Assembly (NCBI RefSeq): GCF_023856365.1
Contig: NC_064533.1
Coordinates: 32,040,118-32,104,117, forward strand
DNA: 64,000 bases
Source: Brienomyrus brachyistius
Lineage: Eukaryota; Chordata; Actinopteri; Osteoglossiformes; Mormyridae
Direction: 5' to 3'
A model generated the notes under the pieces. The model ran no database searches, was not told the DNA's origin, and worked only from the letters and a program-made list of their open reading frames with translations. The translations under genes were made by a program, and so were the position numbers. Of this stretch, positions 38,595 to 50,760 are shown piece by piece; the stretch's first letter is position 1; every line of letters starts with the position of its first letter.

Positions 38595-39284
38595 TCCAAA
38601 AAGGGTCGACATATGTTTGAACTCAACCTCCAAGGGAAGAAACCCACGTCACATCCAAAAACATTGCAACCACCAATGTCGGGAAACTTTATAACTGATA
38701 ACTGGCATTCTTAAGACTAGGCCGGATTAGAAAATATTGAATGAGAACGAATGCTATTCTAGAAGACAAACAAGACCATGTGCCAAGATCTGATGTCATT
38801 ACTGATAAAAATATGTCACGTTAGGTACAATGGGATGTGTAACGAGCGAGCGAAAATCAAGTTGAAAAAATGTGGCATTATCCTAACAGGTTATTGGACA
38901 GTGTCTTCTCAAAGACAATTATTTTGATGTGCTACTACCATTCAATAGGAATTGCTATATGGCAGTCTGCTGACATTATCCTACTTGATTAAGGATTTCT
39001 AACCAGCACTGGTTAGAAAGGTATTCCAAGGGAGGGCAGGTTTATCCTTTACGTTTTAAACTGATGTACAATTCCGTTCAAAGCCAGAACCACATCTTAT
39101 TTAAGAGGAAGAACCACAATTGACTTAATACATTTCATGTTTGTGGAAAATACTATCGGTATACATTCAAAACTTGCCAAGCCATCCTGGATGTCACCAT
39201 GACATGCAGCAAGACTTTGACCTGCTTGGTGAGTAATTAAAAGCACTTCATAAGATTGACATCATGGAGAACACGAGAGAACGC

Positions 39285-39357
39285 TGCCCGAACAGGGACT
39301 TGAACCCTGGACCCTCAGATTAAAAGTCTGATGCTCTACCGACTGAGCTACACAGGC
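39285..39357 (-). tRNA. tRNA-Lys-TTT: tRNA-Lys(TTT), copy 52, G6T
   Basis: G6T only, giving U-U at 6:67. Flank ACACGAGAGAACGC; pairs with copy 56. Confidence 0.8.
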
Positions 39358-40044
39358 TTCAGGAAATGCTGCCATATGTTTGAACTCAACTTCCAGAAGA
39401 AACCCACGTCACATCCAAAAACATTGCAACCACCAATGTGGGAACACTTTATAACTGAAAACTGGCATTCTTAAGACTAGGCCAGATTAGAAAATATTGA
39501 ATGAGAACGAATGCTATTCTAGAAGACAAACAAGACAATGTGCCAAGATCTGATGTCATAACTGATAAAAACATGTCACGTTAGGTACAATGGGATGTGT
39601 AACGAGCAAGCGAAAATCAAGTTGAAAAAAAGTGGCATTATCCTAACAGGTTATTGGACAGTGTCTTCTCAAAGAGAATTATTTTGATGTGCTACTACCA
39701 TTCAATAGGAATTGCTGTATGGCAGTCTGCTGACATTATCCTACTTGATTAAGGATTTCTAACCAGCACTGGTTAGAAAGGTATTCCAAGGGAGGGCAGG
39801 TTTTTCCTTTACGTTTCAAACTGATGTACAATTCCATTCAAAGCCAGAACCACAGCTTATTTAAGAGCAAGAAACACACTTGATTCAATACATTTCATGT
39901 TAGTGGAAAATACTATCTGTATATATTCAGAACTTGCCAAGCCATCCTGGATGTCACCATGACATGCAACAAGACTTTGACCTGCTTGGTGAATAATTAA
40001 AAGAACTCCACAAGATTGACATCCTGGAGAACACTAGGGGACGC

Positions 40045-40117
40045 TGACCGAACAGGGACTTGAACCCTGGACCCTCAGATTAAAAGTCTGATGCTCAACC
40101 GACTGAGCTACACAGGC
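40045..40117 (-). tRNA. tRNA-Lys-TTT: tRNA-Lys(TTT), copy 53, three changes
   Basis: G6T, G71T (C-U at 2:71) and A21T. Two acceptor mismatches make function doubtful. Confidence 0.7.
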
Positions 40118-40804
40118 TTCAGGAAATGCTACCATATGTTTGAACTCACCTTCCAGAAGAAACCCACGTCACATCCAAAAACATTGCAACCACCAATGTG
40201 GGAACACTTTAAAACTGAAAACTGGCATTCTTAAGACTAGGCCAGATTAGAAAATATTGAATGAGAACGAATGCTATTGTAGAAGACAAACAAGACCATG
40301 TGCCAAGATCTGATGTCATTACTGATAAAAATATGTCACGTTAGGTACAATGGGATGTGTAACGAGCGAGCAAAAATCAAGTTGAAAAAAAGTGGCATTA
40401 TCCTAACAAGTTATTGGACAGTGTCTTCTCAAAGACAATTATTTTGATGTGCTACTACCATTCAATAGGAATTGCTGTATGGCAGTCTGCTGACATTATC
40501 CTACTTGATTAAGGATTTCTAACCAGCACTGGTTAGAAAGGTATTCCAAGGGAGGGCAGGTTTATCCTTTACGTTTTAAACTGATGTACAATTCCGTTCA
40601 AAGCCAGAACCACATCTTATTTAAGAGGAAGAACCACAATTGACTTAATACATTTCATGTTTATGGAAAATACTATCGGTATACATTCAAAACTTGCCAA
40701 GCCATCCTGGATGTCATCATGACATGCAGCAAGACTTTGACCTGCTTTTTGAATAATTAAAAGAACTCCACAAGATTGACATCCTGGAGAACACTAGGGG
40801 ACGC

Positions 40805-40877
40805 TGCCCAAACAGGGACTTGAACCCTGGACCCTCAGATTAAAAGTCTGATGCTCTACCGACTGAGCTATCCAGGC
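40805..40877 (-). tRNA. tRNA-Lys-TTT: tRNA-Lys(TTT), copy 54, A7 restored
   Basis: G7A gives a Watson-Crick A-U at 7:66, as in usual vertebrate tRNA-Lys, but C68T makes 5:68 a wobble. Confidence 0.82.
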
Positions 40878-41564
40878 TTCAGGAAATACTGCCATATGTT
40901 TGAACTCAACTTCCAGAAGAAACCCACGTCACATCCAAAAACATTGCAACCACCAATGTCGGGACACTTTATAACTGATAACTGGCATTCTTAAGACTAG
41001 GAAGGATTAGAAAATATTGAATGAGAACGAATGCTATTCTAGAAGACAAACAAGACCGTGTGCCAAGATCTGATGTCATAACTGATAAAAACATGTCACG
41101 TTAGGTACAATGGGATGTGTAACGAGCAAGCGAAAATCAAGTTGAAAAAATGTGGCATTATCCTAACAGGTTATTGGACAGTGTCTTCTCAAAGACAATT
41201 ATTTTGATGTGCTATTACCATTCAATAGGAATTGCTGTATGGCAGTCTGCTGACATTATCCTACTTGATTAAGGATTTCTAACCAGCACTGGTTAGAAAG
41301 GTATTCCAAGGGAGGGCAGGTTTATCCTTTACATTTTAAACTGATGTACAATTTCATTCAAAGCAAGAACCACATCTTATTTAAGAGCAAGAACCACAAT
41401 TGACTTAATACATTTCATGTTTCTGCAAAATACTATCGGTATACATTCAAAACTTGCCAAGCCATCCTGGATGTCACCATGACATGCAGCAAGACTTTGA
41501 CCTGCTTTTTGAATAATTAAAGGAACTCCTCAAGATTGACATCCTGGAGAACCCTTGGGGACGC

Positions 41565-41637
41565 TGCCCGAACAGGGACTTGATCCTTGGGCCCTCAGAT
41601 TAAAAGTCTGATGCTCTACCGACTGAGCTACACAGGC
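41565..41637 (-). tRNA. tRNA-Lys-TTT: tRNA-Lys(TTT), copy 55, degenerate, T4 lost
   Basis: G6T, T47C, G51A (A-C in the T stem) and T54A (first base of the T loop, in the B box). The trailer T4 is also lost. Likely a pseudogene. Confidence 0.68.
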
Positions 41638-42324
41638 TTCAGAAAATACTGCCATATGTTTGAACTCAACTTCCAGAAGAAACCCACGTCACATCCAAAA
41701 ACATTGCAACCACCAATGTGGGAACACTTTATAACTGATAACTGGCATTCTTAAGACTAGGCCGGATTAGAAAATATTGAATGAGAACGAATGCTATTCT
41801 AGAAGACAAACAAGACCATGTGCCAAGATCTGATGTCATAACTGATAAAAATATGTCACGTTAGGTACAATGGGATGTGTAACGAGCGAGCAAAAATCAA
41901 GTTGAAAAAAAGTGGCATTATCCTAACAGGTTAATGGACAGTGTCTTCTCAAAGACAATTATTTTGATGTGCTACTACCATTCAATAGGAATTGCTATAT
42001 GGCAGTCTGCTGACATTATCCTACTTGATTAAGGATTTCTAACCAGCACTGGTTAGAAAGGTATTCCAAGGGAGGGCAGGTTTATCCTTTACGTTTTAAA
42101 CTGATGTACAATTCCGTTCAAAGCCAGAACCACATCTTATTTAAGAGGAAGAACCGCAATTGACTTAATACATTTCATGTTTGTGGAAAATACTATCGGT
42201 ATACATTCAAAACTTGCCAAGCCATCCTGGATGTCACCATGACATGCAGCAAGACTTTGACCTGCTTGGTGAGTAATTAAAAGCACTTCATAAGATTGAC
42301 ATCATGGAGAACACGAGAGAACGC

Positions 42325-42397
42325 TGCCCGAACAGGGACTTGAACCCTGGACCCTCAGATTAAAAGTCTGATGCTCTACCAACTGAGCTACACAGGC
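42325..42397 (-). tRNA. tRNA-Lys-TTT: tRNA-Lys(TTT), copy 56, G6T C17T
   Basis: Repeats copy 52 at 3040 bp, with C17T added. Confidence 0.8.
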
Positions 42398-43084
42398 TTC
42401 AGGAAATGCTGCCATATGTTTGAACTCAACTTCCAGAAGAAACCCACGTCACATCCAAAAACATTGCAACCACCAATGTGTGAACACTTTATAACTGATA
42501 ACTGGCATTCTTAAGACTAGGCCGGATTAGAAAATATTGAATGAGAACGAATGCTATTCCAGAAGACAAACAAGACCATGTGCCAAGATCTGATGTCATA
42601 ACTGATAAAAATATGTCACGTTAGGTACAATGGGATGTGTAACGAGCGAGCGAAAATCAAGTTGAAAAAAAGTGTCATTATCCTAACAGGTTATTGGACA
42701 GTGTCTTCTCAAAGAGAATTATTTTGATGTGCTACTACCATTCAATAGGAATTGCTGTATGGCAGTCTGCTGACATTATCCTACTTGATTAAGGATTTCT
42801 AACCAGCACTGGTTAGAAAGGTATTCCAAGGGAGGGCAGGTTTATCCTTTACGTTTCAAACTGATGTACAATTCCATTCAAAGCCAGAACCACATCTTAT
42901 TTAAGAGGAAGAACCAAACTTGATTCAATACATTTCATGTTTGTGGAAAATACTATCGGTATATATTCAGAACTTGCCAAGCCATCCTGGATGTCACCAT
43001 GACATGCAACAAGACTTTGACCTGCTTGGTGAATAATTAAAAGAACTCCACAAGATTGACATCCTGGAGAACACTAGGGGACGC

Positions 43085-43157
43085 TGACCGAACAGGGACT
43101 TGAACCCTGGACCCTCAGATTAAAAGTCTGATGCTCTACCGACTGAGCTACACAGGC
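43085..43157 (-). tRNA. tRNA-Lys-TTT: tRNA-Lys(TTT), copy 57, G6T G71T
   Basis: Repeats copy 53 at 3040 bp without A21T. Two acceptor mismatches. Confidence 0.72.
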
Positions 43158-43844
43158 TTCCAGAAATGCTGCCATATGTTTGAACTCACCTTCCAGAAGA
43201 AACCCACGTCACATCCAAAAACATTGCAACCACCAATGTGGGAACACTTTAAAACTGAAAACAAGCATTCTTAATACTAGGCCGGATTAGAAAATATTGA
43301 ATGAGAACGAATGCTATTGTAGAAGACAAACAAGACCATGTGCCAAGATCTGATGTCATTACTGATAAAAATATGTCACGTTAGGTACAATGGGATGTGT
43401 AACGAGCGAGCAAAAATCAAGTTGAAAAAAAGTGGCATTATCCTAACAAGTTATTGGACAGTGTCTTCTCAAAGACAATTATTTTGATGTGCTACTACCA
43501 TTCAATAGGAATTGCTGTATGGCAGTCTGCTGACATTATCCTACTTGATTAAGGATTTCTAACCAGCACTGGTTAGAAAGGTATTCCAAGGGAGGGCAGG
43601 TTTATCCTTTACGTTTTAAACTGATGTACAATTCCGTTCAAAGCCAGAACCACATCTTATTTAAGAGGAAGAACCACAATTGACTTAATACATTTCATGT
43701 TTATGGAAAATACTATCGGTATACATTCAAAACTTGCCAAGCCATCCTGGATGTCACCATGACATGCAGCAAGACTTTGACCTGCTTGTTGAATAATTAA
43801 AAGAACTCCACAAGATTGACATCTTGGAGAACACTAGGGGACGC

Positions 43845-43917
43845 TGCCCGAACAGGGACTTAAACCCTGGACCCTCAGATTAAAAGTCTGATGCTCTACC
43901 GACTGAGCTATCCAGGC
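43845..43917 (-). tRNA. tRNA-Lys-TTT: tRNA-Lys(TTT), copy 58, C56T
   Basis: G7A as in copy 54, plus C56T, which hits the conserved T-loop C that pairs with G19 and the core of the B box. Transcription is likely weak. Confidence 0.75.
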
Positions 43918-44604
43918 TTCAGGAAATACTGCAATATGTTTGAACTCAACTTCCAGAAGAAACCCACGTCACATCCAAAAACATTGCAACCACCAATGTC
44001 GGGACACTTTATAACTGATAACTGGCATTCTTAAGACTAGGAAGGATTAGAAAATATTGAATGAGAACGAATGCTATTCTAGAAGACAAACAAGACCGTG
44101 TGCCAAGATCTGATGTCATAACTGATAAAAACATGTCACGTTAGGTACAATGGGATGTGTAACGAGCAAGCGAAAATCAAGTTGAAAAAAAGTGGCATTA
44201 TCCTAACAGGTTATTGGACAGTGTCTTCTCAAAGACAATTATTTTGATGTGCTATTACCATTCAATAGGAATTGCTGTATGGCAGTCTGCTGACATTATC
44301 CTACTTGATTAAGGATTTCTAACCAGCACTGGTTAGAAAGGTATTCCAAGGGAGGGCAGGTTTATCCTTTACATTTTAAACTGATGTACAATTTCATTCA
44401 AAGCAAGAACCACATCTTATTTAAGAGCAAGAACCACAATTGACTTAATACATTTCATGTTTCTGCAAAATACTATCGGTATACATTCAAAACTTGCCAA
44501 GCCATCCTGGATGTCACCATGACATGCAGCAAGACTTTGACCTGCTTTTTGAATAATTAAAATAACTCCTCAAGATTGACATCCTGGAGAACACTTGGGG
44601 ACGC

Positions 44605-44677
44605 TGCCCGAACAAGGACTTGAACCCTGGACCCTCAGATTAAAAGTCTGATGCTCTACCGACTGAGCTACACAGGC
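44605..44677 (-). tRNA. tRNA-Lys-TTT: tRNA-Lys(TTT), copy 59, G6T C63T
   Basis: G6T mismatch; C63T gives a tolerable wobble. Pairs with copy 55 but lacks its T-arm damage. Confidence 0.77.
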
Positions 44678-45364
44678 TTCCAGAAATGCTGCCATATGTT
44701 TGAACTCACCTTCCAGAAGAAACCCACGTCACATCCAAAAACATTGCAACCACCAATGTGGGAACACTTTAAAACTGAAAACAAGCATTCTTAATACTAG
44801 GCCGGATTAGAAAATATTGAATGAGAACGAATGCTATTGTAGAAGACAAACAAGACCATGTGCCAAGATCTGATGTCATTACTGATAAAAATATGTCACG
44901 TTAGGTACAATGGGATGTGTAACGAGCGAGCAAAAATCAAGTTGAAAAAAAGTGGCATTATCCTAACAAGTTATTGGACAGTGTCTTCTCAAAGACAATT
45001 ATTTTGATGTGCTACTACCATTCAATAGGAATTGCTGTATGGCAGTCTGCTGACATTATCCTACTTGATTAAGGATTTCTAACCAGCACTGGTTAGAAAG
45101 GTATTCCAAGGGAGGGCAGGTTTATCCTTTACGTTTTAAACTGATGTACAATTCCGTTCAAAGCCAGAACCACATCTTATTTAAGAGGAAGAACCACAAT
45201 TGACTTAATACATTTCATGTTTGTGGAAAATACTATCGGTATACATTCAAAACTTGCCAAGCCATCCTGGATGTCACCATGACATGCAGCAAGACTTTGA
45301 CCTGCTTGGTGAGTAATTAAAAGCACTTCATAAGATTGACTTCCTGGAGAACATGAGAGAACAC

Positions 45365-45437
45365 TGCCCGAACAGGGACTTGAACCCTGGACCCTCAGAT
45401 TAAAAGTCTGATGCTCTACCGACTGAGCTACACAGGC
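45365..45437 (-). tRNA. tRNA-Lys-TTT: tRNA-Lys(TTT), copy 60, G6T
   Basis: G6T only; ACATGAGAGAACAC flank. Confidence 0.8.
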
Positions 45438-46124
45438 TTCAGGAAATGCTGCCATATGTTTGAACTCAATTTCCAGAAGAAACCCACGTCACATCCAAAA
45501 ACATTGCAACCACCAATGTGGGAACACTTTATAACTGATAACTGGCATTCTTAAGACTAGGCCGGATTAGAAAATATTTAATGAGAACGAATGCTATTCT
45601 AGAAGACAAACAAGACCATGTGCCAAGATCTGATGTCATAACTGATAAAAATATGTCACGTTAGGTACAATGGGATGTGTAACGAGCGAGCGAAAATAAA
45701 GTTGAAAAAAAGTGGCATTATCCTAACAGGTTATTGCACAGTGTCTTCTCAAAGACAATTATTTTGATGTGCTACTACCATTCAATAGGAATTGCTATAT
45801 GGCAGTCTGCTGACATTATCCTACTTGATTAAGGATTTCTAACCAGCACTGGTTAGAAAGGTATTCCAAGGGAGGGCAGGTTTATGCTTTACGTTTTAAA
45901 CTGATGTACAATTCCGTTCAAAGCCAGAACCACATCTTATTTAAGAGGAAGAACCACAATTGACTTTATACATTTCATGTTTGTGGAAAACACTATCGGT
46001 ATACATTCAAAACTTGCCAAGCCATCCTGGATGTCACCATGACATGCAGCAAGACTTTGACCTGCTTTTTGAATAATTAAAAGAACTCCACAAGATTGAT
46101 ATCCTGGAGAACACTAGGGGATGC

Positions 46125-46197
46125 TGCCTGAACAGGGACTTGAACTCTGGACTCTCAGATTAAAAGTCTGATGCTCTACCGACTGAGCTACACAGGC
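46125..46197 (-). tRNA. tRNA-Lys-TTT: tRNA-Lys(TTT), copy 61, four changes
   Basis: G69A makes a Watson-Crick U-A at 4:69; G6T and G52A create mismatches; G45A lies in the variable loop. G52A also alters the B box. Pairs with copy 64. Confidence 0.72.
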
Positions 46198-46884
46198 TTC
46201 AGAAAATTTTGCCATATGTTTGAACTCAACTTCCAGAAGAAACCCACGTCACATCCAAAAACATTGCAACCACCAATGTGGGAACACTTTATAACTGATA
46301 ACTGGCATTCTTAAGACTAGGCCGGATTAGAAAATATTGAATGAGAACGAATGCTATTGTAGAAGACAAACAAGACCATGTGCCAAGATCTGATGTCATT
46401 ACTGATAAAAATATGTCACGTTAGGTACAATGGGATGTGTAACGAGCGAGCGAAAATCAAGTTGAAAAAAAGTGGCATTATCCTAACAAGTTATTGGACA
46501 GTGTCTTCTCAAAGACAATTATTTTGATGTGCTACTACCATTCAATAGGAATTGCTGTATGGCAGTCTGGAGACATTATCCTACTTGATTAAGGATTTCT
46601 AACCAGCACTGGTTAGAAAGGTATTCCAAGGGAGGGCAGGTTTATCCTTTACGTTTTAAACTGATGTACAATTCCGTTCAAAGCCAGAACCACATCTTAT
46701 TTAAGAGGAAGAACCACAATTGACTTAATACATTTCATGTTTGTGGAAAATACTATCGGTATACATTCAAAACTTGCCAAGCCATCCTGGATGTCACCAT
46801 GACATGCAGCAAGACTTTGACCTGCTTGTTGAATAATTAAAAGAACTCCACAAGATTGATATCCTGGAGAACATGAGAGAACGC

Positions 46885-46957
46885 TGCCAGAACAGGGACT
46901 TGAACCCTGGACCCTCAGATTAAAAGTCTGATGTTCTACCGACTGAGCTACACAGGC
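46885..46957 (-). tRNA. tRNA-Lys-TTT: tRNA-Lys(TTT), copy 62, three changes
   Basis: G6T, G69T (U-U at 4:69) and G24A (C-A in the D stem). Likely a pseudogene. Confidence 0.68.
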
Positions 46958-47644
46958 TTTCAGAAATGCTGCCATATGTTTGAACTCAACTTCCAGAAGA
47001 AACCCACGTCACATCCAAAAACATTGCAACCACCAATGTGGGAACACTTTATAACTGATAACTGGCATTCTTAAGACTAGGCCGGATTAGAAAATATTGA
47101 ATGAGAACGAATGCTATTCTAGAAGACGAACAAGACCATGTGCCAAAATCTGATGTCATTACTGATAAAAATATGTCACGTTAGGTACAATGGGATGTGT
47201 AACGAGCGAGCAAAAATCAAGTTGAAAAAATGTGGCATTATCCTACCAGGTTATTGGACAGTGTCTTCTCAAAGACAATTATTTTGATGTGCTACTACCA
47301 TTCAATAGGAATTGCTATATGGCAGTCTGCTGACATTATCCTACTTGATTAAGGATTTCTAACCAGCACTGGTTAGAAAGGTATTCCAAGGGAGGGCAGG
47401 TTTATCCTTTACGTTTTAAACTGATGTACAATTCCGTTCAAAGCCAGAACCACATCTTATTTAATTGCAAGAACCACAATTGACTTAATACATTTCATGC
47501 TTGTGGAAAAAACTATCGGTATACATTCAAAACTTGCCAAGCCATCCTGGATGTCACCATGACATGCAGCAAGACTTTGACCTGCTTTTTGAATAATTAA
47601 AAGAACTCCACAAGATTGACATCCAGGAGAACACTAGGGGACGC

Positions 47645-47717
47645 TGCCCGAACAGGGACTTGAACCCTGGACCCTCAGCTTAAAAGTCTGATGCTCTACC
47701 GACTGAGCTACACAGGC
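47645..47717 (-). tRNA. tRNA-Lys-TTT: tRNA-Lys(TTT), copy 63, G6T T39G
   Basis: T39G breaks pair 31:39 beside the anticodon loop. Pairs with copy 66. Confidence 0.75.
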
Positions 47718-48404
47718 TTCAGGAAATGCTGCCATATGTTTGAACTCAACTTCCAGAAGAAACCCACGTCACATCCAAAAACATTGCAACCACCAATGTC
47801 GGGACACTTTATAACTGATAACTGGCATTCTTAAGACTATGCCGGATTAGAAAATATTGAATGAGAACGAATGCTATTCTAGAAGACAAACAAGACCATG
47901 TGCCAAGATCTGATGTCATAACTGATAAAAATATGTCACGTTAGGTACAATGGGATGTGTAACGAGCGAGCGAAAATCAAGTTGAAAAAAAGTGGCATTA
48001 TCCTAACAGGTTATTGCACAGTGTCTTCTCAAAGACAATTATTTTGATGTGCTACTACCATTCAATAGGAATTGCTATATGGCAGTCTGCTGACATTATC
48101 CTACTTGATTAAGGATTTCTAACCAGCACTGGTTAGAAAGGTATTCCAAGGGAGGGCAGGTTTATGCTTTACGTTTTAAACTGATGTACAATTCCGTTCA
48201 AAGCCAGAACCACATCTTATTTAAGAGGAAGAACGACAATTGACTTAATACATTTCATGTTTGTGGAAAACACTATCGGTATACATTCAAAACTTGCCAA
48301 GCCATCCTGGATGTCACCATGACATGCAGCAAGACTTTGACCTGCTTTTTGAATAATTAAAAGAACTCCACAAGATTGATATCCTGGAGAACACTAGGGG
48401 ATGC

Positions 48405-48477
48405 TGCCTGAACAGGGACTTGAACTCTGGACTCTCAGATTAAAAGTCTGATGCTCTACCGACTGAGCTACACAGGC
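48405..48477 (-). tRNA. tRNA-Lys-TTT: tRNA-Lys(TTT), copy 64, four changes
   Basis: Same tRNA as copy 61, 2280 bp away. Confidence 0.72.
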
Positions 48478-49164
48478 TTCAGAAAATTTTGCCATATGTT
48501 TGAACTCAACTTCCAGAAGAAACCCACGTCACATCCAAAAACATTGCAACCACCAATGTGGGAACACTTTATAACTGATAACTGGCATTCTTAAGACTAG
48601 GCCGGATTAGAAAATATTGAATGAGAACGAATGCTATTGTAGAAGACAAACAAGACCATGTGCCAAGATCTGATGTCATTACTGATAAAAATATGTCACG
48701 TTAGGTACAATGGGATGTGTAACGAGCGAGCGAAAATCAAGTTGAAAAAAAGTGGCATTATCCTAACAAGTTATTGGACAGTGTCTTCTCAAAGACAATT
48801 ATTTTGATGTGCTACTACCATTCAATAGGAATTGCTGTATGGCAGTCTGGAGACATTATCCTACTTGATTAAGGATTTCTAACCAGCACTGGTTAGAAAG
48901 GTATTCCAAGGGAGGGCAGGTTTATCCTTTACGTTTTAAACTGATGTACAATTCCGTTCAAAGCCAGAACCACATCTTATTTAAGAGGAAGAACCACAAT
49001 TGACTTAATACATTTCATGTTTGTGGAAAATACTATCGGTATACATTCAAAACTTGCCAAGCCATCCTGGATGTCACCATGACATGCAGCAAGACTTTGA
49101 CCTGCTTGGTGAGTAATTAAAAGCACTTCATAAGATTGACTTCCTGGAGAACACGAGAGAACAC

Positions 49165-49237
49165 TGCCCGAACAGGGACTTGAACTCTGGACTCTCAGAT
49201 TAAAAGTCTGATGCTCTACCGACTGAGCTACACAGGC
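49165..49237 (-). tRNA. tRNA-Lys-TTT: tRNA-Lys(TTT), copy 65, three changes
   Basis: G6T, G45A and G52A. It shares the last two with copies 61 and 64 although its flank is like copy 60, again a mosaic. Confidence 0.73.
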
Positions 49238-49924
49238 TTCAGGAAATGCTGCCATATGTTTGAACTCAACTTCCAGAAGAAACCCACGTCACATCCAAAA
49301 ACATTGCAACCACCAATGTGGGAACACTTTATAACTGATAACTGGCATTCTTAAGACTAGGCCGGATTAGAAAATATTGAATGAGAACGAATGCTATTCT
49401 AGAAGACAAACAAGACCATGTGCCAAAATCTGATGTCATTACTGATAAAAATATGTCACGTTAGGTACAATGGGATGTGTAACGAGCGAGCAAAAATCAA
49501 GTTGAAAAAATGTGGCATTATCCTACCAGGTTATTGGACAGTGTCTTCTCAAAGACAATTATTTTGATGTGCTACTACCATTCAATAGGAATTGCTATAT
49601 GGCAGTCTGCTGACATTATCCTACTTGATTAAGGATTTCTAACCAGCACTGGTTAGAAAGGTATTCCAAGGGAGGGCAGGTTTATCCTTTACGTTTTAAA
49701 CTGATGTACAATTCCGTTCAAAGCCAGAACCACATCTTATTTAATTGCAAGAACCACAATTGACTTAATACATTTCATGCTTGTGGAAAAAACTATCGGT
49801 ATACATTCAAAACTTGCCAAGCCATCCTGGATGTCACCATGACATGCAGCAAGACTTTGACCTGCTTTTTGAATAATTAAAAGAACTCCACAAGATTGAC
49901 ATCCAGGAGAACACTAGGGGACGC

Positions 49925-49997
49925 TGCCCGAACAGGGACTTGAACCCTGTACCCTCAGCTTAAAAGTCTGATGCTCTACCGACTGAGCTACACAGGC
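49925..49997 (-). tRNA. tRNA-Lys-TTT: tRNA-Lys(TTT), copy 66, three changes
   Basis: G6T, T39G and private C48A. Counterpart of copy 63. Confidence 0.72.
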
Positions 49998-50684
49998 TTC
50001 AGGAAATGCTGCCATATGTTTGAACTCAACTTCCAGAAGAAACCCACGTCACATCCAAAAACATTGCAACCACCAATGTCGGGACACTTTATAACTGATA
50101 ACTGGCATTCTTAAGACTAGGCCGGATTAGAAAATATTGAATGAGAACGAATGCTATTCTAGAAGACAAACAAGACCATGTGCCAAGATCTGATGTCATA
50201 ACTGATAAAAATATGTCACGTTAGGTACAATGGGATGTGTAACGAGCGAGCGAAAATCAAGTTGAAAAAATATGGCATTATCCTAACAAGTTATTGGACA
50301 GTGTCTTGTCAAAGAAAATTATTTTGATGTGCTACTACCATTCAATAGGAATTGCTGTATGGCAGTCTGCTGACATTATCCTACTTGATTTAGGATTTGT
50401 AACCAGCACTGGTTAGAAAGGTATTCCAAGGGAGGGCAGGTTTGTCCTTTACGTTTCAAACTGATGTACAATTCCATTCAAAGCCAGAACCACATCTTAT
50501 TTAAGAGGAAGAAACACACTTGATTCAATACATTTTATGTTTGTGGAAAATACTATCGGTATACATTCAAAACTTGCCAAGCCATCCTGGATGTCACCAT
50601 GATATGCACCAAGACTTTGAGCTGCTTGGTGAATAATTAAAAGAACTTCATAAGATTGACATCCTGGAAAACACAAAGGAATCC

Positions 50685-50757
50685 TACCTGAACAGGCACT
50701 TGAACGCAGGACCCTCACATTAAAAGTCCGATGCTCTACTGACTGAGCTACACATGT
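50685..50757 (-). pseudogene. tRNA-Lys pseudogene, copy 67 (array edge)
   Basis: Alignable over 73 nt with anticodon TTT still readable, but many changes hit the acceptor (G1A, C3A, G6T, G69A, C72T), G18, the anticodon stem (A29G, C40G) and the T stem (A50T, G52C, C61G). The cloverleaf is broken. The last full-length copy of the array. Confidence 0.85.
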
Positions 50758-50760
50758 TTC

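Larger units (their letters stand above)
38595..44677 (-). repeat. 4-unit higher-order repeat (offset 3040)
   Basis: Copies 52-55 and 56-59 pair up at exactly 3040 bp. Copies 52/56 share ACACGAGAGA, 53/57 share G71T, 54/58 share A7, and 55/59 share a CTTGGGG trailer with an altered ATTTCATTC spacer. Confidence 0.85.
45438..49997 (-). repeat. 3-unit higher-order repeat (offset 2280)
   Basis: Copies 61/64 share G69A, G52A and G45A. Copies 62/65 occupy equivalent units with the same CTGGAGACATT spacer marker. Copies 63/66 share T39G. All pairs lie 2280 bp apart. Confidence 0.85.

Noticed and set aside
45177..50718. Four minus-strand open frames of 73-92 codons (45,177; 46,697; 48,977; 50,497)
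   Set aside because: They translate straight through the tRNA gene (the VAQSVEHQTFNLRV-type reading is a tRNA-Lys gene read as protein) and exist only where stops happened to mutate in some units.
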